Positions 53,320 to 62,661 of a stretch of DNA of 64,000 bases are shown here, one piece after another. The stretch comes from Hyphomicrobiaceae bacterium (GTDB taxonomy: Bacteria > Pseudomonadota > Alphaproteobacteria > Rhizobiales > Hyphomicrobiaceae). The position numbers were made by a program, and so were the translations under genes. Position 1 is the stretch's first letter, and every line of letters starts with the position of its first letter. The stretch covers positions 1 to 64,000 of the forward strand of contig JANYHF010000023.1 of the NCBI GenBank assembly GCA_025359185.1, given 5' to 3'. Under the pieces are notes generated by a model. It ran no database searches, was not told the origin of the DNA, and was given only the letters and a program-made list of their open reading frames with translations.

Positions 53320-53361
53320 TTTGAAAATCTCGCCACCGGGGCGAAGCCACGACACTAGCGT

Positions 53362-53483
53362 CTCTTCCCCCCTTGTGGGGGAGGAACAAGGTGGGGGGTC
53401 AAAGGCGCAGGACGCGCGAAAGACTCTTTGTTTGCGACCCCCACCAGGCGCTCTTGCGCCAGCCTCCCCACAAGGGGGAGACG
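53362..53483. repeat. Palindromic repeat at the start of ureF
   Basis: Nested inverted arms: the outer pair CCCCCTTGTGGGGGAGG (about 53368-53384) with CCTCCCCACAAGGGGGAG (53463-53480), and an inner pair GTGGGGGGTC (53391-53400) with GACCCCCACC (53436-53445). It separates the end of ureE from the conserved part of ureF. The right arm's GGGGGAG lies five bases before an in-frame GTG at 53486 and may serve as its ribosome site. Confidence 0.8.
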
Positions 53484-53485
53484 GA

Positions 53486-54196
53486 GTGATTGGTTTTGGT
53501 GCACAACACTCTTTCAACGCCGGGCGTGCGGCGCCCAACCCAGCATTGCTGCTTCAAATCTGGTTCTCGCCGTCGTTCCCGGTTGGGGCGTTTGCGTACA
53601 GCCATGGCCTGGAACGCGCTGTCGAGGCTGGCTTCATTCGCGACCGGGGCAGCCTCACGGTTTGGCTGGCTGATCTGTTCGCACACGGATCGATCCGCAA
53701 CGACTTGATCCTGGCCGCTGCCGCCTGGCGCGCCGCCACTGCAAACGACACGCAAGCCTTGTGGGACGTCGCCGAACTGGCGGCGGCCCTTCACCCTGCG
53801 GCCGAACGACGGTTGGAGTCCCTCACCCAGGGCAGTTCATTCGTGGTCGCCGTCAAAGCCGCCTGGCCTACGTCCGCGCTCGCGGCACTTATGGACGAAA
53901 CGACCTACTCCGTCGCCGTCGCCGCCACCGCCGCTGGCCACGGCATCGCGCTTCTGCCACTCCTCGAAGCCTACGCCGCCGCTTTCGTTGCCAACCTCAC
54001 TTCGGCCGCCATTCGCCTCAGCGTCATCGGCCAGACCGACGCGCAGCGTATCCTCGCTGACCTCCTCCCCACCTTGTCATTGGCCGCGCGCGCCGCCGCT
54101 ACCTCTACCCTCGACGATCTCGGCAGTGCAACCTGGTCGGCCGATCTGTGTGCCCTCGAACACGAAACTCAATACACGAGGCTCTTTCGCTCATGA
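53486..54196 (+). CDS. ureF: Urease accessory protein UreF
   Basis: This 236-residue accessory protein works with UreD and UreG in nickel insertion. The conserved segments are [33 protein letters not shown] in its N-terminal part, [21 protein letters not shown] near residue 55 and AAVWLxxG-type helices to the C-terminal [11 protein letters not shown]. The open frame extends to 53252, where ATGs at 53306 and 53309 would add about 60 residues encoded by a palindromic repeat. I prefer GTG 53486 because it gives the usual family length and has GGGGGAG upstream, but the longer product cannot be excluded. The stop overlaps ureG (ATGA). Confidence 0.85.
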   Translation: MIGFGAQHSFNAGRAAPNPALLLQIWFSPSFPVGAFAYSHGLERAVEAGFIRDRGSLTVWLADLFAHGSIRNDLILAAAAWRAATANDTQALWDVAELAAALHPAAERRLESLTQGSSFVVAVKAAWPTSALAALMDETTYSVAVAATAAGHGIALLPLLEAYAAAFVANLTSAAIRLSVIGQTDAQRILADLLPTLSLAARAAATSTLDDLGSATWSADLCALEHETQYTRLFRS

Positions 54197-54810
54197 CCCC
54201 TTCACGCAACGGCCCTCTCCGCGTCGGCATCGGCGGCCCGGTCGGTTCCGGCAAGACGACGCTCACGGAACAGTTGTGCAAGCACTTCCGCGCGACCATC
54301 GACCTCTGCGTCATCACCAATGATATCTACACCAAGGAAGACGCCGAGATCCTGATGCGCGCGCAGGCGCTGCCGTTGGAGCGCATCATGGGCGTGGAAA
54401 CCGGCGGCTGTCCGCATACGGCCATCCGCGAGGACTGCTCGATTAACCTCGCCGCCATAGCGACGATGCGCGCCAAATTCCCCAAACTCGATCTGATCCT
54501 GATCGAGAGCGGGGGCGACAATCTTGCCGCCACCTTCTCGCCGGAGCTCGCAGACCTCACCCTCTACGTGATTGACGTTGCCCAGGGGGAGAAAATCCCC
54601 CGCAAGGGCGGGCCTGGCATCACGCGGTCGGACCTGCTCATCATCAACAAGATCGACCTGGCGCCCCATGTGGGCGCCGATCTCACTGTCATGGAGCAGG
54701 ACGCCAAAAAGATGCGTGGAGACCGTCCCTTCGTTTTCACGAACATGCGGACGGGTGTAGGGTTGGCAGCGATCACGGGGTTCATCCGCCGAGTGGGCGG
54801 AATTGGATAA
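54193..54810 (+). CDS. ureG: Urease accessory GTPase UreG
   Basis: This 205-residue SIMIBI-class GTPase powers nickel insertion. It has P-loop [13 protein letters not shown] near residue 12, [11 protein letters not shown] near 42, the nickel-binding CPH motif in [14 protein letters not shown] near 69, [16 protein letters not shown] near 98, [16 protein letters not shown] near 125 and the NKID base motif near 150. ATG 54193 overlaps the ureF stop and is the usual family start; frames open to 54148 are ignored. It ends the operon; no nickel or urea transporter gene follows. Confidence 0.95.
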   Translation: MTPSRNGPLRVGIGGPVGSGKTTLTEQLCKHFRATIDLCVITNDIYTKEDAEILMRAQALPLERIMGVETGGCPHTAIREDCSINLAAIATMRAKFPKLDLILIESGGDNLAATFSPELADLTLYVIDVAQGEKIPRKGGPGITRSDLLIINKIDLAPHVGADLTVMEQDAKKMRGDRPFVFTNMRTGVGLAAITGFIRRVGGIG

Positions 54811-55066
54811 GGCTCTGATCGGACGCGCTAATGCCTCGGGGATCAAGAGCCGTCACAAGCACGTGTCAGCCAGCGGGTCGCGAGCAATTTCATTCATCGG
54901 CTGTTAAGCCTATTACCGTTAACTGATCTTTAGCTGTGTTTTGTGGTTGCGCCGTTGAACCTGTCTGGACGGCCGCGCGACCCACCTATGATGGCTTCAA
55001 CCCACACCCTGGTCCGGCCCATCCCTGGGCCCCGATCAATGTCTCTGAAAGGACGCCGGTTTCATC

Positions 55067-55423
55067 GTGTCACTGCAAATGAATTACGAACAATGGGGGT
55101 ATGGCCCGCCACATCCTGGCGAGATTCTGCGCGACCAGATCCTGCCGCGCCTTAACCTCAGCCGGACCGAACTTGCCAAACGGCTCGGTGTTCGTCTGTC
55201 GCAGCTCTCCGATGTCCTCAACCAACGCCGTCCGGTGTCGCTCGATATGGCCCGCCGGCTTGGCAAGGCCTTTGGCAATGGCGCCCGCTATTGGCTCGCC
55301 CTGCAGATGCAGCACGACGTGTGGAACGCCGAGCGAGACGACACGATGGACGTGAAGCCGATTATGGTCTCAGCTCACGCTCTGGCAGTGAAGAGCCGCG
55401 TGAACGCGGATGCGCGTCAATAA
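55067..55423 (+). CDS. HigA-type addiction-module antitoxin / XRE regulator
   Basis: This protein of about 118 residues has a HigA-like helix-turn-helix. Markers are PPHPGEILRDQILPRLNLSRTELAKRLGV near residue 14, LSQLSDVLNQRRPVSLDMARRLGKAFG near 45 and YWLALQMQHDVWNAE. Such proteins repress their own operon and neutralise a HigB RNase toxin. No HigB gene is found on either side, so it is an orphan antitoxin or a stand-alone regulator. The start is GTG 55067 or ATG 55079; an A-GGACG site lies at 55050. Its 3' end overlaps the convergent hydrolase gene by 62 bases. Confidence 0.82.
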   Translation: MSLQMNYEQWGYGPPHPGEILRDQILPRLNLSRTELAKRLGVRLSQLSDVLNQRRPVSLDMARRLGKAFGNGARYWLALQMQHDVWNAERDDTMDVKPIMVSAHALAVKSRVNADARQ

Positions 55424-56210
55424 AGTCGCGCACGATCTCCAATGAGCCGAATTTCGCGTGCAGGATGTGTTGCGCGCCGGGGAAGGTGGCCATGCGTTTG
55501 GGCTCGTTGGCGGCATCAAACAGTTCGCGTCCCATGGCGAGCGGAACCACCACGTCGGCCTCTCCATGCAAAACCAGCAGTGGCAGGTGAAGCCCTGCCA
55601 TGCGGCTCTTGCTGTCGTAACGGTCGCTAACCAGGGTCCGCACTGGCAGCCAGGGATAATGGTAGGCGGCGGCGTCAACCAGGCTCGTGTAAGGCGAATC
55701 CAACACCAGAACCCGGGCCTCGCGTTGTGTCGCCACTTGCACAGCCACTCCAGTCCCCAGTGATTCACCGAACAGAACGATATCGCCAGACGCGACGCCC
55801 GACTTTCGCAAATAGTCGTAGGCCAGAACTGCATCGGCGACATTGGCGCTTTCGGACGGATTTCCGCTGCTGCCTGAAAAGCCCCGATAGGCCAACATCA
55901 GCAGGCCGATTCCCGATTTCTGGAAAAACTCGAACCGTCCGGCGCGCTCGGACAGATGACCGGCGTTGCCATGAAAATAGAGGATGGTCGGGCGGCCGGG
56001 CGCCGCTTTGGCCCACCAGGCGATCAGGTGCTCCCCATCGGGGGTGGGCAGAACCATTTCCAAGACCTCGTGCAAACCGGCGGCCACGGGGGCGGAGCGT
56101 TCGGTGTTCGTTCGGTAAATCAGGTCGCGCTGCCGCCAGTACATCAGACCAACAATACTGCCGTACAAGGCCGCAAAGGCGATGATTAGCCTCAGACCAA
56201 TCGTTAGCAT
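55362..56210 (-). CDS. Alpha/beta hydrolase, BEM46/serine aminopeptidase type
   Basis: This 282-residue protein has an N-terminal membrane anchor (about 3-24, IGLRLIIAFAALYGSIVGL) and an alpha/beta hydrolase domain. The oxyanion region is YFHGNAGHLSER near residue 79, the nucleophile elbow GESLGTG near 150, with Asp in LHGEADVVVP near 218 and His in GAQHILHAKF near 247. It resembles the BEM46/ABHD13 group. The ATG at 56210 is preferred to upstream starts at 56309. The catalytic domain may face the periplasm or cytoplasm; substrate is unknown. Convergent overlap with the HigA-like gene. Confidence 0.85.
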   Translation of the reverse strand: MLTIGLRLIIAFAALYGSIVGLMYWRQRDLIYRTNTERSAPVAAGLHEVLEMVLPTPDGEHLIAWWAKAAPGRPTILYFHGNAGHLSERAGRFEFFQKSGIGLLMLAYRGFSGSSGNPSESANVADAVLAYDYLRKSGVASGDIVLFGESLGTGVAVQVATQREARVLVLDSPYTSLVDAAAYHYPWLPVRTLVSDRYDSKSRMAGLHLPLLVLHGEADVVVPLAMGRELFDAANEPKRMATFPGAQHILHAKFGSLEIVRDFIDAHPRSRGSSLPERELRP

Positions 56211-56244
56211 CTCAATAGTGCCCCATGACCAGTTCAACCCCTTG

Positions 56245-57519
56245 TCAGCTCGCAACCGCGAGCGCCCGCGATTCCGGCACGGCGACTTCTGCCAGATCCG
56301 CCGTTTCAATACGGCGTCCGCGCTGCGTTATCTTGTCGACCGACGTCATAACCTTCTCTACGTCCTTGGCCGCCAGCGTAAAGTGGCGCTCCAGCTCCCT
56401 TACCCGCTCTGCCAGCTTGCCCACGTCGCCCATCAGCAAGCCGACTTCGCGTTGTATGAGCCCTGCCTGTTCGCGCATCCGCACGTCCTTCAGAATGGCC
56501 AGCATGGTCTGCACCGCCAGCATCAGCATGTTGGGGGATACGATCAAAACATGGGACCGGTGCGCCAACTGCACGGATTCGTGAAAGTGCTCGTTGATGT
56601 CGCCGTAGATTGACTCCGAGGGGACAAACATCAGCGCCATGTCCTGTGTTTCGCCGGGGATCAGGTACTTCTCTGCGATATCCTCGATATGGCGGCCGAT
56701 GGCGATCCGGATGTCGGCGCGTGCCTTCTGGAGGCTGTCGGCGTCATGGGCCAGCCGCAAGGCCTCAAACCCCTCCAGCGGAAATTTGGCGTCGATTACC
56801 AGCGGTGCTGGCGCCGAGGGCAGCCTCACGAGGCAATCTGGCCGCTTTCCATTGCTGAGCGTCGATTGAAACTCATAGGTGCCGCGCGGCAGTCCATCCT
56901 CGATGATCGCTTCCATACGCCCCTGGCCGAAAGCGCCGCGAGCCTGCTTGTTGGCCAACACATCGCGCAGTCCGACAACTTGCTCCGAGAGTTCGGCTAT
57001 GTTCGATTGTGCCCGGTCGAGCACCGCCAGCCGCTCGCCCAGCGCCGACAGCGTTTCGGCCGTCCGCCGGTTGGCATCGCTGAGCGAACCACCCAGCCGC
57101 TGACCAGTCTCGCTCAGCCCCCTGCCAAGCCGCTCGCTGACCGCTTCGAGCGAACCGCTCAGCCGGTCCGACACCGAATCGAGCCGCTGATTGAGCCCAG
57201 CCGCAAGGTCCGCCTGCCGGATCGCCGTCATTTCGGCAATGGCGGCCAACCGCCCGCGCAATTCGGCGATCCCGGCCTCGCTGGCTTCGGCCGCTGCCCG
57301 CGCTGCTCCCAGCAACCGGGCTTCGCTTTCGGCCCGCGCCGCCTTCTCGGCAGCAAGATCCCAGGTGCGGCGGCGGCCCCGCGCCATCGCGAACAACACC
57401 ACCAAAAGGCACAACACCGCCGAAGCCGCCAGGGCCGTGACGGTGGCTTCCGATTGGTTGCCAAAGGCCACGCCCATGCGCCGGACCCAGGCAATCATGT
57501 CATCCAGAAAAAGTTGCAT
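56245..57519 (-). CDS. rmuC: RmuC-family DNA recombination protein
   Basis: This 424-residue protein has a membrane segment (about 25-46), a long coiled coil (about 55-185) and the RmuC nuclease-like domain (about 200-370). The domain includes EAIIEDGLPRGTYEFQSTL, CLVRLPSAPAPLVIDAKFPLEGFEAL near residue 235 and the DMALMFVPSESIYGDI stretch near 300. RmuC limits recombination between inverted repeats, which is of interest in a genome section rich in inverted repeats. It precedes the alpha/beta hydrolase gene in the same direction by 34 bases and diverges from def. Confidence 0.9.
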   Translation of the reverse strand: MQLFLDDMIAWVRRMGVAFGNQSEATVTALAASAVLCLLVVLFAMARGRRRTWDLAAEKAARAESEARLLGAARAAAEASEAGIAELRGRLAAIAEMTAIRQADLAAGLNQRLDSVSDRLSGSLEAVSERLGRGLSETGQRLGGSLSDANRRTAETLSALGERLAVLDRAQSNIAELSEQVVGLRDVLANKQARGAFGQGRMEAIIEDGLPRGTYEFQSTLSNGKRPDCLVRLPSAPAPLVIDAKFPLEGFEALRLAHDADSLQKARADIRIAIGRHIEDIAEKYLIPGETQDMALMFVPSESIYGDINEHFHESVQLAHRSHVLIVSPNMLMLAVQTMLAILKDVRMREQAGLIQREVGLLMGDVGKLAERVRELERHFTLAAKDVEKVMTSVDKITQRGRRIETADLAEVAVPESRALAVAS

Positions 57520-57620
57520 GACACGCTAATAGCTGATTCGTATGGCGAACCCGCGATCCGTGCACGGCGTGGCAATTGGCGGCCGTTGACCGCGTGCGAC
57601 GCATTGCTTATCTGAAAACC

Positions 57621-58148
57621 ATGGCCATCCTGGACATCATCAAGGTTCCCGACCCCCTGCTTCGCCGCCCGAGTGCGCCCATTGAGCGCGTGGATGGGGC
57701 GCTGGAGCGGCTGGTCAGGGATATGTTCTCGACCATGTATACCGCGCCCGGCGTAGGGCTGGCGGCCGTACAGGTGGCCGTGCCGCGCCGCCTGCTGGTG
57801 ATGGATATCGTCAAAGCCGAGGATGAGGCGAAGCGGCCGATTGCGATGCTCAACCCGGAGATTGTCGAGATCGTCGGCGATGAGGTCCGGGTCTATGAAG
57901 AGGGCTGCCTGTCCATCCCCGACGTGTTCGCCGACGTGGAGCGGCCAGCGACGGTGCGTGTGCGCTTTACGGATATGGCGGGCAAACCGGCCGAGATGCT
58001 GTGCGAGGGTATGCTGGCGACGGTGGTCCAGCATGAAATCGACCATCTCAACGGCAAGCTCTTCATCGACTACCTGTCGAAGCTGAAGCGCAACATCATC
58101 ATCAAAAAGATGGTCAAGGCTAAGCGCGACGATGCCACGGTCGACTAA
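57621..58148 (+). CDS. def: Peptide deformylase
   Basis: This 175-residue metalloenzyme removes the N-formyl group from nascent proteins. All three family motifs are present: GVGLAAVQV near residue 45, EGCLSIP near 92 (Cys metal ligand) and QHEIDHLNGKLFIDYLS near 135 (two His and catalytic Glu). It starts at ATG 57621, giving the typical MAILDIIKVPDPLLRRPS N-terminus. fmt, two genes on, completes the formylation/deformylation pair. Confidence 0.95.
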   Translation: MAILDIIKVPDPLLRRPSAPIERVDGALERLVRDMFSTMYTAPGVGLAAVQVAVPRRLLVMDIVKAEDEAKRPIAMLNPEIVEIVGDEVRVYEEGCLSIPDVFADVERPATVRVRFTDMAGKPAEMLCEGMLATVVQHEIDHLNGKLFIDYLSKLKRNIIIKKMVKAKRDDATVD

Positions 58149-58250
58149 TCGTTAAAATTCTCGCAATTTTCGCCAGCCTTCCGAAACCGGGTGCGCTTAG
58201 TCTGCACACACCAGCGGTGCGTTTCACCTGGTCCTGCGTGGAGGCGTCAG

Positions 58251-58688
58251 ATGGATTGCGTCAAGAGTGCGAGGCCCGCCAGCGGGTCTGGTAAGGTCAT
58301 TCAAAAGGTTGTGCTCTACAGCGGCTTTGCTAGCGGTATTGTTCTGACCGTGATGCTGGGTGCCGTCGCCTGGCTGGCGCCGGGCCATTACCGCCCGCTG
58401 CTGCTGGTGATGATCGTGGGTAACATCTTCATGATGGTGCCTTGGCACCGGTGGACCATGCCGCAGTGGTTCAATGCGGGCCTCGCCATCGCCCGTGGCT
58501 TCCACTGGGTGGTCAATCTCATTTTTGCGTCGCTGGGCCTCTTACTGCTGACCCATGCCGGGCATCCAAAACGGGCGCTGGCCTTTGGCGCGCTGGCATT
58601 GATGTTCGTGCTCTGGGCCGGAGCGGCGCGGCGGCTGACCTATCGCGGCTATCCGCCCGATGCAGAGCTTGCCACAACCGGGGCCTGA
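58251..58688 (+). CDS. Small integral membrane protein, hypothetical
   Basis: This 145-residue protein has four hydrophobic segments (about 24-46, 50-62, 84-104 and 110-125). An Arg/Trp-rich loop, VPWHRWTMPQWFN, lies between the second and third, and the tail RRLTYRGYPPDAELATTG is hydrophilic. I cannot name a family. GGAGGC precedes ATG 58251. It lies between def and fmt in the same direction, which suggests co-transcription with them without a clear functional link. Confidence 0.7.
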   Translation: MDCVKSARPASGSGKVIQKVVLYSGFASGIVLTVMLGAVAWLAPGHYRPLLLVMIVGNIFMMVPWHRWTMPQWFNAGLAIARGFHWVVNLIFASLGLLLLTHAGHPKRALAFGALALMFVLWAGAARRLTYRGYPPDAELATTGA

Positions 58689-58727
58689 TGGCATCGCTAG
58701 TCCTTTCGGACAGCTCCGGTGCCCAAC

Positions 58728-59660
58728 ATGCCGCTTCGTCTCATTTTCATGGGAACGCCCGATTTCGCCGTTCCAACCCTGGCTGCACTTCTTGGCAGCT
58801 GCCACGAGATTCTTGCGGTCTATTGCCAGCCACCCCGGCCCGCAGGACGCGGCATGGAGCCACAGAAATCGCCGGTTCAGGACTTCGCCGAGGCCACAGG
58901 GTTGACCGTGCAGTCTCCCATCTCGCTGCGCAGCCCGGAGGCCACGGCTGTCTTTTCCGCCTATCAGCCCGATGTAGCCGTCGTTGTGGCCTATGGATTG
59001 CTGCTGCCACCCGCGATTCTGGCGGCAGCGGCTTTGGGCTGCCTGAACCTGCATCCCTCAAAACTTCCACGATGGCGCGGGGCCGCGCCGATCCAGCGGA
59101 CGTTGATGGCGGGCGATAGCGAAACCGCCGTGTCGATCATGCAGATGGAGGCCGGTCTTGACTCCGGTCCGGTATGCCTCGCTGAGATTGTCCCACTGAC
59201 CGTCGATATGACGGCAGGCCAGCTTCACGATCTCGCGGCTAGCCGGGGAGCGGATCTGATGGTGCGGGCATTGGGCGCGTTGGAGCGGGGCAGTCTCATT
59301 TGCACGCCGCAACGGGCCGAGGGCGTGACTTATGCGGCCAAGATAGACAAGGCCGAAGCCCGCATCGACTGGCGCAAGCCCGCGAAATTTGTGCACGATC
59401 ATATCCGTGGCTTGTCGCCCTTCCCTGGCTCCTGGTTTGAACTTGGCACTGGTGCGCAAACCGAACGGATCAAGGTGTTGCGCTCCGAGCTGGCGCCGGG
59501 CACCGGAGACCCCGGCCGCTGTCTCGATGGCGCCCTAACCGTAGCCTGCCAGGACGGCGCCGTCCGGCTGCTCCAGTTGCAGCGGCCGGGCAAAAAACCG
59601 ATGGCGGCAGAAAACGTTCTGCGCGGCTTGCCGGTCCCGCCCGGCAGCCAGCTGCGCTAA
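58728..59660 (+). CDS. fmt: Methionyl-tRNA formyltransferase
   Basis: This 310-residue enzyme formylates initiator Met-tRNA using 10-formyl-THF. Markers are [17 protein letters not shown] at the N-terminus, [11 protein letters not shown], the catalytic [21 protein letters not shown] near residue 107 (Asn-His-Asp system, with Asp in [10 protein letters not shown]) and the C-terminal domain with [14 protein letters not shown] and [20 protein letters not shown]. The usual SLLPRWRG reads SKLPRWRG here, a Leu to Lys change in the active-site loop. ATG 58728 is chosen over GTG 58719. Confidence 0.94.
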   Translation: MPLRLIFMGTPDFAVPTLAALLGSCHEILAVYCQPPRPAGRGMEPQKSPVQDFAEATGLTVQSPISLRSPEATAVFSAYQPDVAVVVAYGLLLPPAILAAAALGCLNLHPSKLPRWRGAAPIQRTLMAGDSETAVSIMQMEAGLDSGPVCLAEIVPLTVDMTAGQLHDLAASRGADLMVRALGALERGSLICTPQRAEGVTYAAKIDKAEARIDWRKPAKFVHDHIRGLSPFPGSWFELGTGAQTERIKVLRSELAPGTGDPGRCLDGALTVACQDGAVRLLQLQRPGKKPMAAENVLRGLPVPPGSQLR

Positions 59661-59929
59661 TCCAATTCCGATATTATCGGCATAAATTCTTACCCGTCAT
59701 CAGCTTGGCGGCTCTCACGCCTAAGACCCGCTGATCATTCATATCGAGCGCACACCGTCGCTGGAACGATCACCCAGACGCGCTGCGCTCTGGGCGGGGG
59801 CGGCGAACGCACCAAGACCTGCACCTCATCGACGTTGACCCGTTAACCGTTGGTGCATTGTCTTGTCCCGTTCGATGCCAGCAGAGCCTAAGGTGCCACC
59901 CGTCATCATCCTTGTACGGTAGGTCCGCC

Positions 59930-60379
59930 ATGATCCGCAGATATGTCCTCGGCAGCGCCATTGGCGTTGCGCTCGCTTTGGTTGCTCCCGCCGACACTTT
60001 TGCCAGCGCCAAGATTATCCACGTTGCATCGGTGCTGGCCAAAGAAGTCCGGCCCAATCCGCCCAGCAGCGAGGATGAAGCGGCGCGCTGGCACGGCCGC
60101 ACTGGGTCGCGGCCTATGGTGTTGCGATTGCAGCAACCGGCCACACCCGCGGCCGCAGATCCGCGCGTCATCACTTATTGTCCGCAGGCTACACTAGCCC
60201 CGGATGTTTCGTACGATGGCAGCAGCGGCACCGTGACCGCCGGAACGTTTTACTTACCGTCAGACCAGATGTTTGGAAGCCGCATATTTTACCAGAAACC
60301 CGCCTGGGACAGCGACCGCTTCCGGCAGCCGACAGGTTGGGTCGGGCCGCCAACCCTTTGGGCCAGTCACATGCGGTAG
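59930..60379 (+). CDS. Secreted hypothetical protein
   Basis: No family is recognised for this 149-residue protein. It has a signal peptide (1-26, ending ADTFASA). The mature part is rich in Pro, Ser and aromatic residues, with VITYCPQATLAPDVSYDGSSG near residue 78 (a single Cys) and a C-terminal SDRFRQPTGWVGPPTLWASH. No membrane segment or repeats. The 269-base gap before it holds no gene that I can support. It is followed by the M20 peptidase gene in the same direction. Confidence 0.6.
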   Translation: MIRRYVLGSAIGVALALVAPADTFASAKIIHVASVLAKEVRPNPPSSEDEAARWHGRTGSRPMVLRLQQPATPAAADPRVITYCPQATLAPDVSYDGSSGTVTAGTFYLPSDQMFGSRIFYQKPAWDSDRFRQPTGWVGPPTLWASHMR

Positions 60380-60469
60380 TCCACGTACGATAGTCCACTC
60401 TTGCCGGGCTGGCGCTGGACCCGCTAGGTTCATGGGGACGAACCAAACGGGGCAAGCGATGGAGACGGC

Positions 60470-61861
60470 ATGAGCCAGGATGTGATAGTGGCGCTGGCGA
60501 ACCTTGCCGCCAACCGTGAGAGCGCTTTGACGCGCCTTTTTGAGCTGCTGCGCATTCCCAGCATCTCAACTGATCCGGCCAGTTTCGCCGAGTGCGAACG
60601 GGCGGCGGCTTGGTGCGCGGGAGATTTGAGCTCAATGGGTTATGCGGCGAGCGTCCGCAAGACTGCGGGCCGCCCGATGGTCGTCGGCACACGCCGGACC
60701 AAGCAGGCGAACCGGCCGCATGTTCTGTTCTACGGCCATTACGATGTGCAGCCGGTCGATCCGCTGGCGCTGTGGACCAGCCCTCCGTTCGAGCCGAGGC
60801 TGGCTGACGACAAAGCCAACGGCCAGATCATCGTTGCGCGCGGCGCGTCGGATGACAAAGGCCAGCTGATGACTTTTCTGGAGGCCTGCCGCGCCTGGAT
60901 CGCTGCAACGGGCGATCTGCCGGTTTCGGTAACGGTGTTGTTGGAAGGCGAGGAAGAGTCGGGCAGTCCCAGTCTGGAGTCATTTCTGAAGGCGAACGCC
61001 AAAGAACTGACGCACGATCTGGCGCTCGTGTGCGACACCGGCCAATGGGACCGCACAACGCCCGCCATCACCACGATGCTGCGGGGCAATGCCTTTAGCG
61101 AAATCACGATCAAGGGGCCGTCTCGCGATCTGCATTCGGGCATCTATGGCGGTGCGGCGCTCAACCCGATCCGGGCACTCGCCCATGTACTGGCAGGCCT
61201 GCACGACAGCAAAGGCCGTGTGCAGATCCCAGGGTTCTATGACGACGTTATGCAATTGCCCTCAGCCCAACGCGAGCAATGGGAAGCGCTCGGTTTCGAT
61301 GCCCCTAAATTTCTCGGCGATGTGGGCCTGACGGAAGGGGCAGGCGAAGCTGGCCGCTCCGTGCTTGAAATGCTGTGGGCGCGGCCAACCGCCGAGGTAA
61401 ATGGTATTTGGGGCGGCTATCAGGGGCCAGGCTCAAAAACCGTTATTCCTTCCGAAGCCGCGGCCAAACTTACGTTCCGCCTGGTTGCCAATCAGGACCC
61501 GGACAAAATTATCAAGGGCTTCGAGGCGTTCGTGACCAGCCGCCTGTTGCCTGATGCCAAAGCCACCTTCAAAGGCGGACGCGGCAGCCCAGCGACCAAA
61601 TTTGATACTGGGTCCAAACCGTTCGTGGCAACGGCTAAGGCGTTGCAGGACGAATGGGGTAAATCCGCTGCCATGATCGGCTGCGGCGGATCAATTCCGA
61701 TTGTCGGGCACTTCAAATCCATGCTGGGCATGGACTCGCTGCTGATCGGCTTTGCGCTCGAAGATGACCGCATACATTCGCCCAATGAGAAGTATAACCT
61801 TTCCAGCTTCGAGGGCGGCGCGCGCAGCTGGGTGCGCATCCTCGGCGCTCTAGCCGGTTGA
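60470..61861 (+). CDS. M20-family dipeptidase
   Basis: This 463-residue metallopeptidase of the M20 (carnosinase-like) group has metal-ligand motifs in order. They are His and Asp in LFYGHYDVQP near residue 88, Asp in GASDDKGQLM near 122, Glu-Glu in EGEEESGSPS near 160, Asp in LALVCDTGQ near 185 and His in EDDRIHSPNE near 433. The dimerisation domain includes GPSRDLHSGIYGGAALNP with the substrate His. It is cytoplasmic, without a signal peptide, and releases amino acids from dipeptides. The ATG at 60470 gives the standard N-terminus. Confidence 0.9.
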   Translation: MSQDVIVALANLAANRESALTRLFELLRIPSISTDPASFAECERAAAWCAGDLSSMGYAASVRKTAGRPMVVGTRRTKQANRPHVLFYGHYDVQPVDPLALWTSPPFEPRLADDKANGQIIVARGASDDKGQLMTFLEACRAWIAATGDLPVSVTVLLEGEEESGSPSLESFLKANAKELTHDLALVCDTGQWDRTTPAITTMLRGNAFSEITIKGPSRDLHSGIYGGAALNPIRALAHVLAGLHDSKGRVQIPGFYDDVMQLPSAQREQWEALGFDAPKFLGDVGLTEGAGEAGRSVLEMLWARPTAEVNGIWGGYQGPGSKTVIPSEAAAKLTFRLVANQDPDKIIKGFEAFVTSRLLPDAKATFKGGRGSPATKFDTGSKPFVATAKALQDEWGKSAAMIGCGGSIPIVGHFKSMLGMDSLLIGFALEDDRIHSPNEKYNLSSFEGGARSWVRILGALAG

Positions 61862-61879
61862 TCGACCAAGGAGACGTCA

Positions 61880-62653
61880 GTGCCTTTCCGCCGTTTGACA
61901 CTTGCCGCCGCGTTTCTGTGCCTGCTGGGGTTCGCCCCTGCCAACGCCGGTTTCGCCGACCGGCCCGGCGATTTCGACTACTACGCCATGGTGCTGAGCT
62001 GGTCGCCGAGCTTTTGCCTCGACAATAACGGTGCCCACGCCAACGACCAGCAATGCACGGCCTCGCGGCCCTATGCCTTCGTGCTGCATGGCCTCTGGCC
62101 GCAATTCGATAAAGGCTGGCCGGAATCCTGCGATGTTGGCCAGCGTCCCTGGGTGCCTCGGCCGGTCATCAACTCGATGCTCGACATCATGCCAAGTGAC
62201 AAGCTGGTCATCCACGAATACGCCAAACACGGCACCTGCTCGGGCATGGACGCCCAAGGCTATTTTGGCCTCGCGCGAAAGCTGTTCGCCAAGGTGACGG
62301 TGCCGCCAAAGTATACCGGGCTTGGCAAGGAGCTGAACGAGTCTGTCGATCAGCTGATCACGGACTTCAAGATGGCAAATCCTGCCATCACGCCGGGAAG
62401 TATCGCTGTGGATTGCAGCCGTGGCGGACGCATCCGTGAAGTTCACATCTGCTTCACCAAGGACGGAGCATTCACCCGCTGCGGCAAGAACGAGGACCAG
62501 AATCGCATCTGCCGATCGGCATCGATCTCAATCCCGCCGGTCCGGGGCGATGGAAGCAACAGCCGGACAGTTGTAGACAGCCCTGATGCCAAGGGCAACC
62601 CCTTGAGCGAATCGCTGCGCAAGTGGCTCTATCGCAAAGGCATCGGGCGGTAG
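61880..62653 (+). CDS. Ribonuclease T2 family protein
   Basis: This 257-residue periplasmic ribonuclease has a signal peptide (1-23, FAPANAGF). Both active-site boxes are complete: CAS I in FVLHGLWPQF near residue 67 and CAS II in HEYAKHGTCSG near 112, each with the catalytic His, plus Glu-x2-Lys. Cysteines in FCLDN, QQCTA, ESCDV, GTCSG, VDCSR and ICFTK fit the disulfides of the family. RNase T2 leaves 2',3'-cyclic phosphate ends. The start is a GTG at 61880 with an excellent AAGGAG site eight bases upstream. Confidence 0.92.
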   Translation: MPFRRLTLAAAFLCLLGFAPANAGFADRPGDFDYYAMVLSWSPSFCLDNNGAHANDQQCTASRPYAFVLHGLWPQFDKGWPESCDVGQRPWVPRPVINSMLDIMPSDKLVIHEYAKHGTCSGMDAQGYFGLARKLFAKVTVPPKYTGLGKELNESVDQLITDFKMANPAITPGSIAVDCSRGGRIREVHICFTKDGAFTRCGKNEDQNRICRSASISIPPVRGDGSNSRTVVDSPDAKGNPLSESLRKWLYRKGIGR

Positions 62654-62661
62654 GCTGCCAC

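Noticed and set aside
54811-55066. HigB toxin gene upstream of the HigA-like gene
   Set aside because: No open frame of suitable length with HigB features on either strand.
56689-57615. 308-codon + frame opposite rmuC
   Set aside because: Antisense to a conserved RmuC domain; no motifs.
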